A DNA stretch of 64,000 bases, taken from positions 134,995,596 through 135,059,595 of the forward strand of contig CM066045.1 in the NCBI GenBank assembly GCA_033557465.1, written 5' to 3'. The DNA is from Ichthyophis bannanicus (taxonomy: Eukaryota; Chordata; Amphibia; Gymnophiona; Ichthyophiidae). The notes beneath the pieces are model-generated. The model had not been told where the DNA came from. It saw only the letters and a list, made by a program, of their open reading frames with translations, and made no database searches. The translations under genes were made by a program, and so were the position numbers. The first letter of the stretch is position 1. Every line of letters starts with the position of its first letter. Below, one piece after another: positions 33,939 through 45,579 of this stretch.

Positions 33939-34380
33939 GCAGAACTCCAAACTAGGCAGAAAAGAAAAAAAGGAAAAAACAAACCTCATGTGAGAGAAAA
34001 GCAAAACCAATTTGGGATCAAAGCAAAAAAAAATAATTATGTAAATAGAGGAAAAAAGACCTCAGCCAACCCTCCTGCCAATACAATCAAGAAGGAAGGG
34101 CCAGTCGATGGACAGTGATGCCACAACAATCGAAATGAGCTCAGAAAGACATCAGTGGTTAAAAAAATCCTCTATAAAAAAGCCTTGATTGTACTGGCAA
34201 GAGGGTTGCTGAGGTCTTTTTTCCTCTATATACATAATTATTTATTTTTTTGCTTTGATCCCAAATTGGTTTGGCTTTTCTCTCACATGGGGTTTGTTTA
34301 TTCCTTTTCTTTTGTGCATAGTTTGGAGTTCTGCTTTTTCTTTTTTTTTTGGCTCCTTGGGGGACATTTTGTTATATAGT
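33939..34380. mobile_element. Foldback insertion with about 145-bp inverted arms in element H
   Basis: Arms 33939-34091 and 34184-34334 are near-complementary ('gcagaactccaaac' to 'gtttggagttctgc'; 'caatttgggatcaaagc' to 'gctttgatcccaaattgg'). The spacer is about 92 bp and 46 bp of T-rich sequence follow the right arm. An 11-bp direct repeat 'cttaaaggagg' lies at 33928-33938 and 34381-34391, immediately outside. No coding capacity. Class not recognised. Confidence 0.75.
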
Positions 34381-34430
34381 CTTAAAGGAGGATGGCAGGC
34401 AGACCACCTGGTTCACATAAAGGGGAGAAA

Positions 34431-34640
34431 TCAACTTAGGCAAGAAGGGCGGCACAGGCTGAATGGAAACGGCCTCCTTAGAAAAAACAGATAAGGATCT
34501 CGGCAAGACAGAACCTGCAGCTCGGAAAAGTTCCTTGCAGCACAAATCGCAACCAAGAAAACTGTCCTGAGCAACAAATTCTTTAAGGTAACGCAGTTCA
34601 ATAGCTCAAAAGGTGCCACCATCAGGGCCCTGAGCACCAG
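34431..34640 (-). pseudogene. Tyrosine recombinase fragment of element H
   Basis: A 68-residue frame: LRALMVAPFELL, LKNLLLRTVFLVAICAARNFSELQVLSCRDPYL. The ICAARxxSELQ block is the catalytic-Arg region (SARRVSELQ in the other family; here ARN). The HxxR and Tyr segments should lie to the left (33240-33440), where HFI-like and YHS-like remnants are too degraded to call. Confidence 0.65.
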
Positions 34641-34734
34641 ACACAGATCCTAGAAGGTATCACAGACCGGAGGGAAGGATGCAAATGCCAAACCCCCTGC
34701 AGAAAACACAAGACATTGGGTGCAAGGCTAGAGA

Positions 34735-36325
34735 CTTAGAAACATAGAAATATGACGACAGAAAAAGATCACATGGCCCATCTAGTCTGTCCTTCCATAA
34801 CAACTACAACAGTCCCCTTTTTACCTTTAGAGATCCTCTGTGTTGGTCCCATGCTTTTTTGAATTCAGTCACTGTCCTCATCTCTACCACCTCCACTGGG
34901 AGACTATTCCACGGATCCACTACTCTTTCCGTAAAGAAATATTTCCGCATATCTCTCCTGAATCTATCTCCCTTCACCCTCATCCCATGTCCCCTCGTAG
35001 CAGAACTTGCTTTCAATTGAAAGAGGCTCTCTCCCTGAACATTTATGCCACATAGTTTAAACATCTCAATCATATCACCTCTATCCCGCCTTTCCTCTAA
35101 GGTGTACATATTAAGATCCTTCAGTCTGTCCTCTCATGCTTTATAATGAAGACCACTAATCATTTTAGTAGCCACCCGCTGCACCGACTCCATCCTGTTC
35201 ACATCCTTTTGAAGGTGCGGTCTCCAGAATTGCACACTATACTCCAAATGAGGTCGCACCAAAGACTTATACAGAGGCATTATCACCTCCTTTTTTCTGC
35301 TAGCCATTCCTCTCCGTATGCACCCAAGCATCCTTCTAGCTTTTGCCATTGCCTTTTCTACCTGTTTAGCTACTTTAAGATCATCAAGACACAACCACGC
35401 CTAGGTCCCGCTCTTCTTTAGTGGACAAAAGTACTTCACCTCCTATACTATATTGCTCCCTTGGATTGCTGCAGCCCAAATGCATGACCTTACATTTTTT
35501 AACATTAAATCCCAGCTGCCAAATTCTAGACCATTCTTCAAGCTTAGCTAGATCCCACTCCTCATGTTATCTACACCTTCCTGGGTGTCTACTCTATAGC
35601 AGATTTTGGTATCATCTGCAAAGAGGCAAACCTTACCCGAAAGCCCTTCCGCTATATCACTAACAAAGATGTTAAAAAGAATCGGACCAAGGACAGATCC
35701 CTGGGGCACACCACTGATAACATCCTTCTCCTCAGAGTGAGCGTCATTTACCTGTACCCTTTGTCGCCTCAACTCAATCGATTTCTGACCCAAGCAGTAA
35801 CTCTAGGGTCCATCCCTAGGGTGCTCAGTTTGTTTATAAGTCGCCTGTGAGGAACAGTGTCAAAGGCTTTACTGAAATCTAAATACACCACATCTAGGGC
35901 TCTCCCTCGGTCCAACTCCCTGGTCACCCAGTCAAAGAAATCAATCAGATTTGTCTGACAAGACCTGCCTCTGGTGAATCCATGCTGCCTCGGATCCTGT
36001 AATCCGCTGGAGTCCAGAAACCTCACTATTTTCTCTTTCAGCAGCGTTTCCAATAATTTACTCACCACCGAAGTTAAACTAACCGGCCTGTAGTTTTCAA
36101 CCACATCCTTACTTCCACTTTTGTGTAAAGGCACCACATGAGCCTCTCTCCAGTCCTTTGGCACCACTCCAGACTCCAATGAGGCATTGAAAAGGTCGGT
36201 CAGTGGAGCTGCTAGAACGTCCCCAAGTTCCATCAGTATTCTCGGGTGTATCCCATCTGGTCCCATCGCTTTGTCTACTTTAAGTTGAGATAGTTTCTCA
36301 CGAACAGTCTTACCAGTCACCAGAT
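34735..36325 (-). pseudogene. CR1-type LINE, 5'-truncated, RT region and 3' UTR
   Basis: Minus strand: frame 36320-35769 has KAMGPDGIHPRIL, YRPVSLTSVVSKLLE, RSCQTNLIDFFDWVT, VYLDFSKAFDTVPH; frame 35793-35548 has [18 protein letters not shown] and FADDTK (catalytic FADD). Frames 35394-35134 and 35109-34804 give the thumb-side end (KEVIMPLYKSLVRPHLEY, YFFTERVVDPWNSLPVEVVE). The 3' UTR ends near 34735 with 'tagaaacatagaaatatgac'. It sits within the recombinase region of H. Frames are broken but well preserved, so it is a moderately young copy. Confidence 0.9.
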
Positions 36326-36561
36326 CTCAGAAACAGGCCAAAGCTGCCAACTGAACTTTCAAGGAGCTAAAGGAGAGGCCCTTCTCCAGGCCATCCAGTA
36401 AAAAGGCCAACAGAGAGGGCACCTTGGCTGCCTCAGGAGCCAACTGGCGAGCACTACATCACCACTCAAAGAGGCACCAGATTCACATGTTTGCTAGGTT
36501 GGTAGAACTCCTCCGGGCTCCCAGCAGAGTAGAGACCCCGCTGGAATGCAGCCCATACATG

Positions 36562-38476
36562 CTAGCTGACTCCTTCCAAGAACCAAGCCGTAAGCGAGAA
36601 GTGAACTGGGTCCTCCAGGGCTATCGGTCTCTGCCATAATAGGCTCCAAGACTGAGGCAACCTGAAATGAGTCGTCTGCAGGTACCACATCAGGTCTCCT
36701 AACCACGCTCTCCTTGGCCAATTTGGAACCACCAAAACAATCCTGCCAGGTGCCATTTTATGTGCTGAAACACACGCCCCACTAGGGGTCAAGGAGGAAA
36801 CACATACAGTAGGTGCTGACTCGGCTAAGGCTGGGTCAGGGCGTCAACGCCCTCGGACCAGTCTCCGTGCAGTGACTGAAGAAGCAGTAAACTTTGGCAT
36901 TGGCGGGTGGCCATCAGATACATTTTGGGGTGACCAAGGCAGTGCATAATCAACTGAAACGCCATCTGATTCAACTCCTACGCTCCAAGATCCAGAGAGT
37001 GCCAGCTGAGGAAGTCCACCTCCACATTGTCCACCCTGGCAATGAGCTGAGCAGACAAGGCTAAGAAGTTCTCCTTCACCCAGGCAAACAGGAGAGCCAT
37101 CTCCAGAGCTACCTTGGCACCCCTGGTACCACCTTACTGATTGATATAAGCTACCACTGTGGCGTTGTCTGAAAGCACTCGAACCACCCGGCCCTTGAGG
37201 GGGAGCCAGAAATGCAGAAGAGCCAACCTGATGGCCCGCACCTCGAGGCAGTTGATGGACTTTACAGCTTCCCTTTGGTTCCAACAGCCCTGGGCCATAC
37301 GGTCTTGGCAAGGAGCCAGGAGAAACCATCCAGTGGCACGCCCTTCCTCAGATGACAAGGCTGTTGCCATCACAGCAGGCTGGACTTCATCATCAATGGA
37401 AGGGGGAGCCTATGCATGAACTCTCGAGAACTTGGGGACCACCGAGTCAGCAAGGACCACTGGAGCAGTCACATGTGAGTATGTGCTGCTAATGGCGCCA
37501 TCTCTACGGTTGCCGCCATCAATCCAAGGAACTGAAGATAATCCTAGACTCTGCGAGCCCGCTGAGCAGAGAACTGCACCAGGCAATCCAACAGTCTTTG
37601 ACTTTCTCTCTGGAAGGAAAACTCTGCCCACTCGAGTGTCAAAACATGTTCCCAGAAACTCCAGGGACCGGGAAGGCAACAGCTGGCTCTTTCCCTGATT
37701 GATCACCCAGCTGAGGCTTTCCAAAAAAGACACCACTAGGGATGCTGCCCTAGATGCCTCTGAAAGGGAACGGGCCTAGATGAGCCAGTTTTCCAGATAG
37801 AGAGGGACGGATCCCTTAGCACCATAGCACCGCCGCTGCCACCACCATGACCACAGAGAACATCCTTGGGGTGGTGGATAACCCAAAAGGGAGGGTGGCA
37901 AACTGATAGTGAGAGCCAAGCATGGCAAAACTCTGATACTTGGCTAATCCGCCCAGATCAGGATATAAAAAACTACATGATGGCCAGATCCAGAGACGCC
38001 AAGAACCCCCTCAGCGCACTGCTGGAATCACGGAGCGCATGGTTTCCATCCAGAAATGCAGGACGCGCTAGTGTTCATTGACCCCCTTGAGGTCCAGAAT
38101 ATGCCGAAAGGAATGGTCCTTTTTTTTTTTTTGGCACCACAAAATAGACTATCTGCCCTTGCGCTGCTCATCCGGCGGGATAGGCACCACTGCCTTTAGG
38201 TGCAGCAACTTGTCCAAGGTAGTCTATACAGAAGCACCTTTGACTGCAGACCCACAAGGGGAGATGATGAAGGCATCTGGAATTGGCTCTCTGCAGCCCA
38301 GGACATAGCCGAATCCAATGGTGTCTAGCACCAGCAATCCTTGGTAACCTGGGCCCATTCCTCAAAGAAATGGCGAAGCTTACCTCCAAGTGAAGGAACC
38401 TGGGAATGGACTCCAAACCTTCACTGCTCAGCCCGGGAGGGGAGTCCTCTGGATGGGACACAGTCCCTGGGCCCAT
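36562..38476 (-). pseudogene. Reverse transcriptase-RNase H of element H
   Basis: RT parts: the YLDD core region at about 37780-37800 reads YLENWL, so both catalytic Asp are lost. SLEFLGTCFDTRVGRVFLP is at 37660-37610. RNase H frame 37373-37134 has KSINCLEVRAIRLAL and VRVLSDNATVVAYINQ (Asp kept). Linker frame 36792-36562 has GRIVLVVPNWPRRAWLGDL. Clearly related to but distinct from the RT of A-G, supporting a separate family. Inactive. Confidence 0.8.
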
Positions 38477-38666
38477 GCACTCCAGGAAAGGATTGAGAAT
38501 GAGCCCGAAGCTCAGAAGCAGAGGGGAAGGTAGGTTTTTTTTTTTTGGGGGGGGGGGGGGGAAGGTCTGGAGACCTCAAGGGATCCGGTCAGCATGCCCT
38601 TGATTGGCAGAAGGCGGCTGACGAGAAAGGGACACCAGTCTGCTTCACAGGCCCCTTGGACCTGTC

Positions 38667-40539
38667 TTACAGAAGGTGGTAAGATTTTGTTTCGCCCAGG
38701 TCCTTCAACAGCTTCTCCAAATTGACTCCAAAAAGAAGCTTCCCCTTAAAAGCCAGGTGGGCTGACTGGGTTTTGGAGGATGTGTCCACTGCCCAGTGCC
38801 GGAGCCAAATCCAATTCCATGACACAGTCATCAGGGCACTATACCTGAACGCCAAAAGTACCAGGTCATACATGGCATCAGAAAGGAAGGCCATAGCAAA
38901 CGCCAAAAGAGTGATAGAAATTTCTAGCAGAAGAGACTGAAACTACTGCAGCAGGGTTTGAGACGTCAGGCCTGCACATACTACAGCTGAAGAACAGCAG
39001 CAGGTGTGGCGAACTGGTTCTTCAACACGAATCCACCTTTCGGTCCAGAGTATCCTTGAAGGCTAATCTGCCTTCCTCAGGAATGGTGGTCCATCTAGTA
39101 ACCACTGTGACCTGCGTATCCACCTTGGAAATATTAACCACACAACACATTCCCTCTCCAGGAGAGCATGCACAACACCCTTAGCCACTTAAAGCAGGGA
39201 GTTGGGGCAATCCCACTCTAGCCGGAACAGGCTCTTGAGCACCTCTGGAAAGACAGTAGTGGATTTCCAAACCCTTTGCAGGAGCAGATGCCTCTTCGGT
39301 TCCTGCTCCATGATTGAAGCCTCTGCCAAGCTTAAAGTGGACATGATCCTGGGATCAACACCTCCAGTTCCCACTCCTGGAAGAGGCAAATAACCTCGGT
39401 CTCCTCAGAATCTCCTGAAAGTGAGAGTACTTCTTCATCCACATCAGACATCTCAATCCGAGCCACTGCTGATCCCATCCCCATAGGGGGGAGGAGTTGC
39501 CCCTGCCAGGGACGCTTTGCCATCAAAGGCAACTTCCACTCTCAGCCTGCCCCCCATGAGATTGTACATGGGGGAAACAAAAGACCACAGGGTTTGCATG
39601 TCCACGCCAAAATGGTCAGCCCTGCTGTAAAGGGAAAGAATTATAGGGAGGAAAATCTGGACTCTGGAAGCTTTCCTCACGGAAATGACCCCCCCCCTCC
39701 CTTACACGCGGGGGCATAGTCACCGTCAATCCCCTAGAGGGTGGAGAGAGGGCCCCAGCACAGATGCCAGATCCTCTGGCCGACTGATCCTTACCCATAA
39801 CTCTATCTGCCACTTCCTGCTGAGAGAGGGGGAATAGGCCCTCCAGGGATGACTCACAAGCAGCTATGCAGGAAGAACAGAGTCCAGAATCCGATGAAGC
39901 ACTATGCTTACCAGAGGCCAAACAAAGTCACCCGGAAGAAGACATAAGAGTTAAGGCAAATGTCACAACAGCAAACACTAAGGCCATGGTGACCCAAAGG
40001 GCGTACATTAACTGCGCTTTTACTACAGCACATGTTACATGCGCTCGGGTAAAAGTACGCATTGGAGCAGGTTAGGTGGAACATGCACAAGGACTGCGTG
40101 ACTGCCAGGCGCACAATATAGAAAATGGTGGTAAACCTCCACTCAGCACCAATGGTCTACCCCAAATTGCATCCTCCACAGATGGAATCAATAGCCCCCA
40201 ACAAGTACAATAACAAGGTCAAGCTTTGAAACTCAACCCAAGAGAGCCTCAGGACAGAGAATTTGTGCCGGGCTCAGCTCTACTTCTCTGGAACTGTTTG
40301 GCTGGCTTTGCAGCACTGCATGTAAGGTGGCTGGCAGGCAGATCCCTCCAAGAGCCTTCTACAATCTTTGGGAGAGTGCAGAGGGGACAGAAGAGGAGGA
40401 GGGAGGGGGTGTTGAGGTTATGTGAGGCAGTTGTACTCTTCCAGATCCTTCCAACTTCTGGCTGCTAAACAGGCCCTTATCCAGGGTAAGAGTGGAGCTG
40501 AAGCAATTTTCCCTCCTCCTATGGCTGATGAGGATCAAC
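38667..40539 (-). pseudogene. gag region of element H
   Basis: Frame 38906-38667 has AFLSDAMYDLVLLAFRYSAL, WLRHWAVDTSSKTQSAHLAFKG-like residues and KLLFGVNLEKLLKDLG. The WLRxWxxDxSSK and F-x-G-x-LLFG pattern is what I associate with vertebrate DIRS gag. Frame 39921-39616 (Cys-containing CSSCIAACE) may be the N-terminal part. The rest is stop-rich and it ends at the hAT-like insertion at 40540. Confidence 0.65.
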
Positions 40540-40829
40540 CCGCAGGCCAGGGGTGGGGCTCTATAATGAGGTAGAGTGAGGCGGCCGCCTCAGGCGGCAA
40601 AGTTTTGGGGCGGACAAAATGCCCTGCAAAACAGCTAAGTCGCTGTCGCTACACTCTAACTTCTATTGTAAAAAAAGAAAAAAATTGAGTGGACCAGTTG
40701 CTGCCGCCTCCACTTCTCCTTGCAGCAGCAGAATCAACCCTTCACCTCCCCCACCCCATCCCAGATCAGAGAACACAGGAGCAGCAAGCTCTCAACTTGG
40801 AGAAAAAAAAAGGAAAGCCAAACTGCAGG

Positions 40830-41215
40830 CTCTTACGACTCTGGCAAGCTTATAAGGCCCTGATGGGTCCCATTCCCCTCTGATGCAAAAAGCATCATCA
40901 GAGGGGATGGGACCCATCAGGGCCTTACAAGCATAACGGAATCGCAAGAGTCCGCATGTTTGCTTTCAAAATTAATGGCTTGTCGCCACTGATTGTCCTA
41001 GGATCTGGGGCAGCAGCAGTGATGGCAGGGAGCAGGATGATTCTGCTGCTGCCCCAAACCAGACGACAAGCAGCGGTGACAAGCTATCAACTTGAAAGCA
41101 AAAGTAAGGGCTCTTGTGACTCTGCATACTTGTAAGGCCCTGATTGGTCCTGCCCGCTCTGATGATGCTCTCTGTGTCAGAGAGGAACGGAATCAGCAGG
41201 GACTTACAAGCATGC
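40830..41215. repeat. Tandem palindromic hairpin units in the hAT-like element
   Basis: First hairpin: 'aaggccctgatgggtcccat' (40853) pairs with 'atgggacccatcagggcctt' (40906-40925) around 'gatgcaaaaagcatc'. A second, more diverged hairpin starts 'taaggccctgattggtcc' (41132) and closes with 'cagcagggacttacaagc' (41199). Arms exceed 30 bp in the first. Possibly an amplified subterminal palindrome. Confidence 0.8.
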
Positions 41216-41269
41216 CCGAGTCGCAAAAGTCGGTGCTTTTGTCTTCCTGCCACCAATATTGAGAGAGAC

Positions 41270-42960
41270 ATCAGCAGTGGTGGCAGGAAGAGAAGAGGAG
41301 GTGGACGGCAGATGCTGGACAATGATGGGGGGGGGGGGGGAAGCAGGAGGATCAATGATGGACAACAGGGAAAGAAGATCAGGAAGACAAATGCTGGACA
41401 ACGGGGAGGGAGGGCCGGAAGAAAAATGCGGAACAGTGGGGGACAGGAGGACAAATGCTGGACAACAGGGGAAGGGGGACAGGAAGACAAATGGTGTGTG
41501 TGGGGGGGGGGGACATAAAAAATGCTGGACCAGGGCCAGTGCTACCCAGTAAGCTGGGTAAGCGCAGCAGGGAAGCACCAACATCAGGAAAATGCCATCA
41601 CTAGCCACCCGTCCCACACTCCCCATTCAGGATGACCTGCAGAACACTGGAGGCCTAGTGGAGAACCTGCCCGCAGGACACAATGCTCCCAAGGGCTGTG
41701 AGTAGCGATGGTGGCATCTCACAGCTTTCTGCTCGCAGGAGTAGTATGTCTTGCGGGCAGGCTCTCCACTAGGCCACCAGCGCTGCGCAGGTCATCCTGA
41801 ATGGGGAGCGGGGGTGGGCAGCCAGTGGTAGCACTCTCCTGACATCGGCTCCTGTGGGCAGGCTCTATTTCTCTGTGCCGTAGTCATGGCTTGCACAAAC
41901 CCTGCCTGCAGGACATGCTGCTCTAGCAGGCAGAAGGGTGTGGAAGGCAACGATTGTGGCCCAGAGAAGCAGAGCCTGCCCACGGGAGCAGCATATCCTG
42001 TAGGCAGGGGCTGCGCAAGGCAAATTTGTGCCCTGCCTCTCCGGATTGTGATCACAACTTGCACAGCCCCTGTTTATGGGACATGCTACTCCATGGGTAG
42101 GCTATGCCTCTTGTACATACATTGGGGGGGGGGGGGAGCATGAGGGGGCATTGGGAGGTGAACATGAATGGGTACAGGGAGTCAGAAGGGAGATGCTGGA
42201 AGCAGGGGGAAAGAGGGAATTATAGATTGAGGTAGGGGGCTAGGGAGATACTGGACATGGAAAGAGTCATAGGGAGAAGCAAGGACAGGAGATGGAGTGG
42301 TGATGTTGGCCAGGAGGTTATAGGGAGACTATGGGAAAATGCTGGACTTGGGGAGGGAGGAGACAGAGAGGAGATACTGTACATGGGGTAATAAGGAGAG
42401 AAGGAAATGCAGGACATGGGGGTAATAGGGAAAGAGAGGGAAGAGATGGGCATGGGGTAAATAGGTTGAGAAAGACGAAGAGATGCTGGACATAGGAGTA
42501 ATAGGGAAAGGATGGTATGGTATGGAGATGGGGTAGATGCTGGTTGCAGGGGGATAGGAAGGGAGAGGGGAGGGGGATAGGAAGGAAAGAAAGAGCGAAG
42601 GTACTGGATGGAGGGAAAGAGAAGGAAAGGGAGAGAGACACTGGATAGGGGCAAGAAATGTTAGACATGGAAGGGGGGGAGGGAGAGAATGAGCAAAAGA
42701 CTGGGGAATAATGGACCAGGGAAGAAGAAAGCTGGGGTGAAGACTGAAAAGTGGTAGGTAGATTGGCATAAAAAAAAGAGGGAGATTGAGAATTGGATAG
42801 TAAGAAGTAATGAAATCTGGGTGGAGAGAGAGAGAAATAAATGGAAGAAAGCTGAAAGGAAAACAAATCAATATCAAAGATGGAAGGAAGTGAAGAAAAA
42901 AGGAGAAAAGAAGTGGCAGATGGATTACAGACCATAGAAATAGAGCTAAGAGAAGACAAA
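41270..42960. repeat. Degenerate purine-rich minisatellite
   Basis: Recurring 'gatgctggacatggg' / 'aatgctggacaacagggg' units with 'gtaatagggagagaagg' spacers, and G-runs of up to 13 at 41329 and 42122. Strong G+A strand asymmetry across about 1.7 kb. Long Ser/Pro-rich antisense frames here are a by-product of the composition. Confidence 0.75.
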
Positions 42961-43822
42961 ATAAAGCAGAAGCCTCAGATCGAGGCTAGCATGATCAAAG
43001 AATAAAAGGATCAGACAACAAAAGGAGAAAAAATAATTTTATTTTCAACTGAGTGATTGGATGTTGCACTATCTTTATATTTTACACAGTATGGGGAACT
43101 GCATCTCTTATTTCTCTGGTGTTGCTCCACATGTGGAGCCTGGCTTCTTTGGGTTTTAGTTTAATTTTTGTCTATATATTTTTTTAATTTTATATTTATG
43201 AAATTTTACATTTCAACTTTCACCAAACATGAAAAGACACAAAGCGAAGCAGTAATCCTCAAGATACATCAAGGAAAAATATATAATCAGATACAGCCCA
43301 TTAATTAGAAAATATAAAGACCCAAGTAAGGAAAAAATATTTCATAATCAAGAAAATAAACCAAAGGGCACATTCTCCTGGAACAACTCCCCAAAGGCCA
43401 CTACTGCAGCAGCTGTGGAGGAAGGGACAGAGTATTCATGCTTTCCTTGTCTGACAGAAAATCAGCCAATAATTTAGATTCAAAATAAGCAGACATCTGA
43501 TCATCATGTATCACTATGCAAACATAAGGAAATCTAAGCACAAGCTTCAGCCCCAAAGACTATGCCCTGGCCTGTAGAGCCAGAAAGCATAGTTACTCAC
43601 CTATAACAGGTGTTCTCTGGGGACAGCAGGAATAAGTCCTCACATATGGGTGACATCGATGCAGACAGAGCCAGCGCGGAAAGCCTTTGGGAGATGCACC
43701 ACGCATGCGTGGTCCCCTTCCCGTCCGAGGGTGCCATCTTGCCTCAGTTTAATGACATAGCTAAGACGGCAAAAATAAAATACAGTAAAGAAGCAACTCC
43801 AAGGGGGAGGATGGAGGTTGGG

Positions 43823-43920
43823 GAGGACAGATTCCCGCTTTCCCCGGAGAAAATCTGTTACAGGTGAGTAACTACGCTTTCTCGGGGAACAAGCAGGAAG
43901 TCAGTCCTCACATATGGGAC
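43823..43920. repeat. Internal complementary region of element E
   Basis: 'gaggacagattcccgctttcc', 'ctgttacaggtgagtaacta' then 'cgctttctcggggaacaagc' and 'agtcagtcctcacatatggg'. Complementary to 43590-43660 and 47700-47755 respectively. Confidence 0.85.
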
Positions 43921-43927
43921 TCCCCAG

Positions 43928-45265
43928 TTACAGGCTACTGAGATCCTGTACAAAACGCCAAGAGTGACCAGAGAATGTGAACAGTGAGCTGCAGCAGTTG
44001 AGTCCCAACTGAGAGACTCTCGCAAGACCCAAGTGTCCGGCAGGGAACCAGCACTCTGGCAGCCTGAATACAGAAGGCTTAGAGAGCATGAGTTGCCTAT
44101 ACCCCAAAGAGATTACGAAGCACAGCCTGGCCGAAGGCGCTGCCCATCGAGACTCCCTCTCCAGGCAGTAGCGAACTGTGAAGGTATGGACTGAAGACCA
44201 GGTGGCAACCCAGAAAATTTCAGTCATAGGTACGGAACGCAGATTTGCTGCAGAGGTAACCATGGCTCTGATGTGGTGCACCGTGACCCGGTGGTCTAGC
44301 GAAAACCCAGCTTGCTCACAGGCAAAGGCAATGCAGTCCATCACCCAAGTGGACAGAGTTTGCTTGGTTACTGGAAGTCCCAGTTGACTGGGGTCACAGG
44401 AGACAAAGAGCTGAGGCGTTTTGCGGTAGCCCCGAGTCCACTGCAAATAGAAGGACAGGGCCCTCTTACAATCCAGAGTATGGAGAATGGACTCCGCCTT
44501 GCCGGTGTGAGGCCTCTGGAAGAAGGTAGGGAGCACCATCTCTTGATTGAGGTGGAAGGGGAACACCACCTTTGGCAGAAACTTGGGGTGTGTGTGGAGC
44601 ACCAACCTGTTCTTGTAGAACGTCATGTAGGGCAGCTCTGCCATCAGAGCCTGGAGCTCGCTGATTCTGCGAGCCAATGTGAGTGCTACAAGAAAGCCAA
44701 CCTTCTAGGAGAGGTACCGCAGGTCTCAAGTAGCCAGGGGCTCAAACAGCAGCTTAGTGAGCTCTGAGAGTACCACACTGAGATCCCACTCTGCCGTTGG
44801 TGGGAAGGGGGACTTGGACAACAAAAGTCCCGCAGGAAACAAGATAAGGGGCTGAGCCGAGGGGCTTTCCCTCAACAGCATGGTGGTGCATTGCAATAGC
44901 GCTCAGGTGCACTCTGAGTTGTACTTCAGTCCCACCTGGGACAGGTGGAGTAGGTACTGGAGCACCAGCTGCACCGAGCAGGAGAACAGGTTCGTCTGTC
45001 TCTCGGTGCACCACACTGAAAACAGATGCCACTTGAAGATGAACGCCCTTCTTGTGGCGGCCTTATGGGAGGCCAGAAGGACCTCTTCCACGTCATGTGG
45101 GAGGTTGAAGGGAGCTAGAGCTACCCTTTCAGCAGCCAAGCCGTGAGTGACAGGACCCCAAGGTTGGGATGCAGGAAAGGGCCCTCCTCTTGTGAAAGTA
45201 GTCCTAGGGCACAGCCCAGGGGAACTGGAGGCGCTGCCAACAGACAGAGAAGCAGTGAGAACCAA
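43928..45265 (-). pseudogene. Tyrosine recombinase of element E
   Basis: C-terminal frame 44677-43928 (249 residues) has ARRISELQALM, HPKFLPKVVFPFHLNQE, LHTLDCKRALSFYL, HHIRAM (HxxR) and RYCLERES (Tyr; the preceding His of HYC is Arg). The N-terminal core is in frames 45265-44903 and 45032-44754, with a shift near 44680-44700. The catalytic half is one continuous frame, longer than in C or D. Confidence 0.85.
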
Positions 45266-45579
45266 GGTTGCCTGGGCTACCAGAATCAGTTATGCCCTGT
45301 CGCGCTGGATCTTAAAGAGGGTCTTGGCATCAACAGTGTTGGCGGGAAGGCGTAAAGGAAGCCTTATGTCCATGGAATGAGGAATGCATTCGCTGCCACC
45401 ACCTGAGATGGATGCGGCTGGTAGGAGCAGAAGCAAGGCAACTACATGTTGTCGGGGCTGGCGAACGGGTCCACTAGGGGGATGCCCCAGAGTCGGAAAA
45501 GCTTTGAGGTCACTCGTGTGGCTGGAGGACTCTGCCTGATTCCTACTTGATCCTGGAGAAAGCTTGGTACTGTGGGGCA

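Noticed and set aside
42220..42959. Long minus-strand frames rich in Ser, Pro, Phe and Leu (up to 213 codons)
   Set aside because: They are the complement of the purine-rich minisatellite; frames overlap in all phases, no domain or start context.
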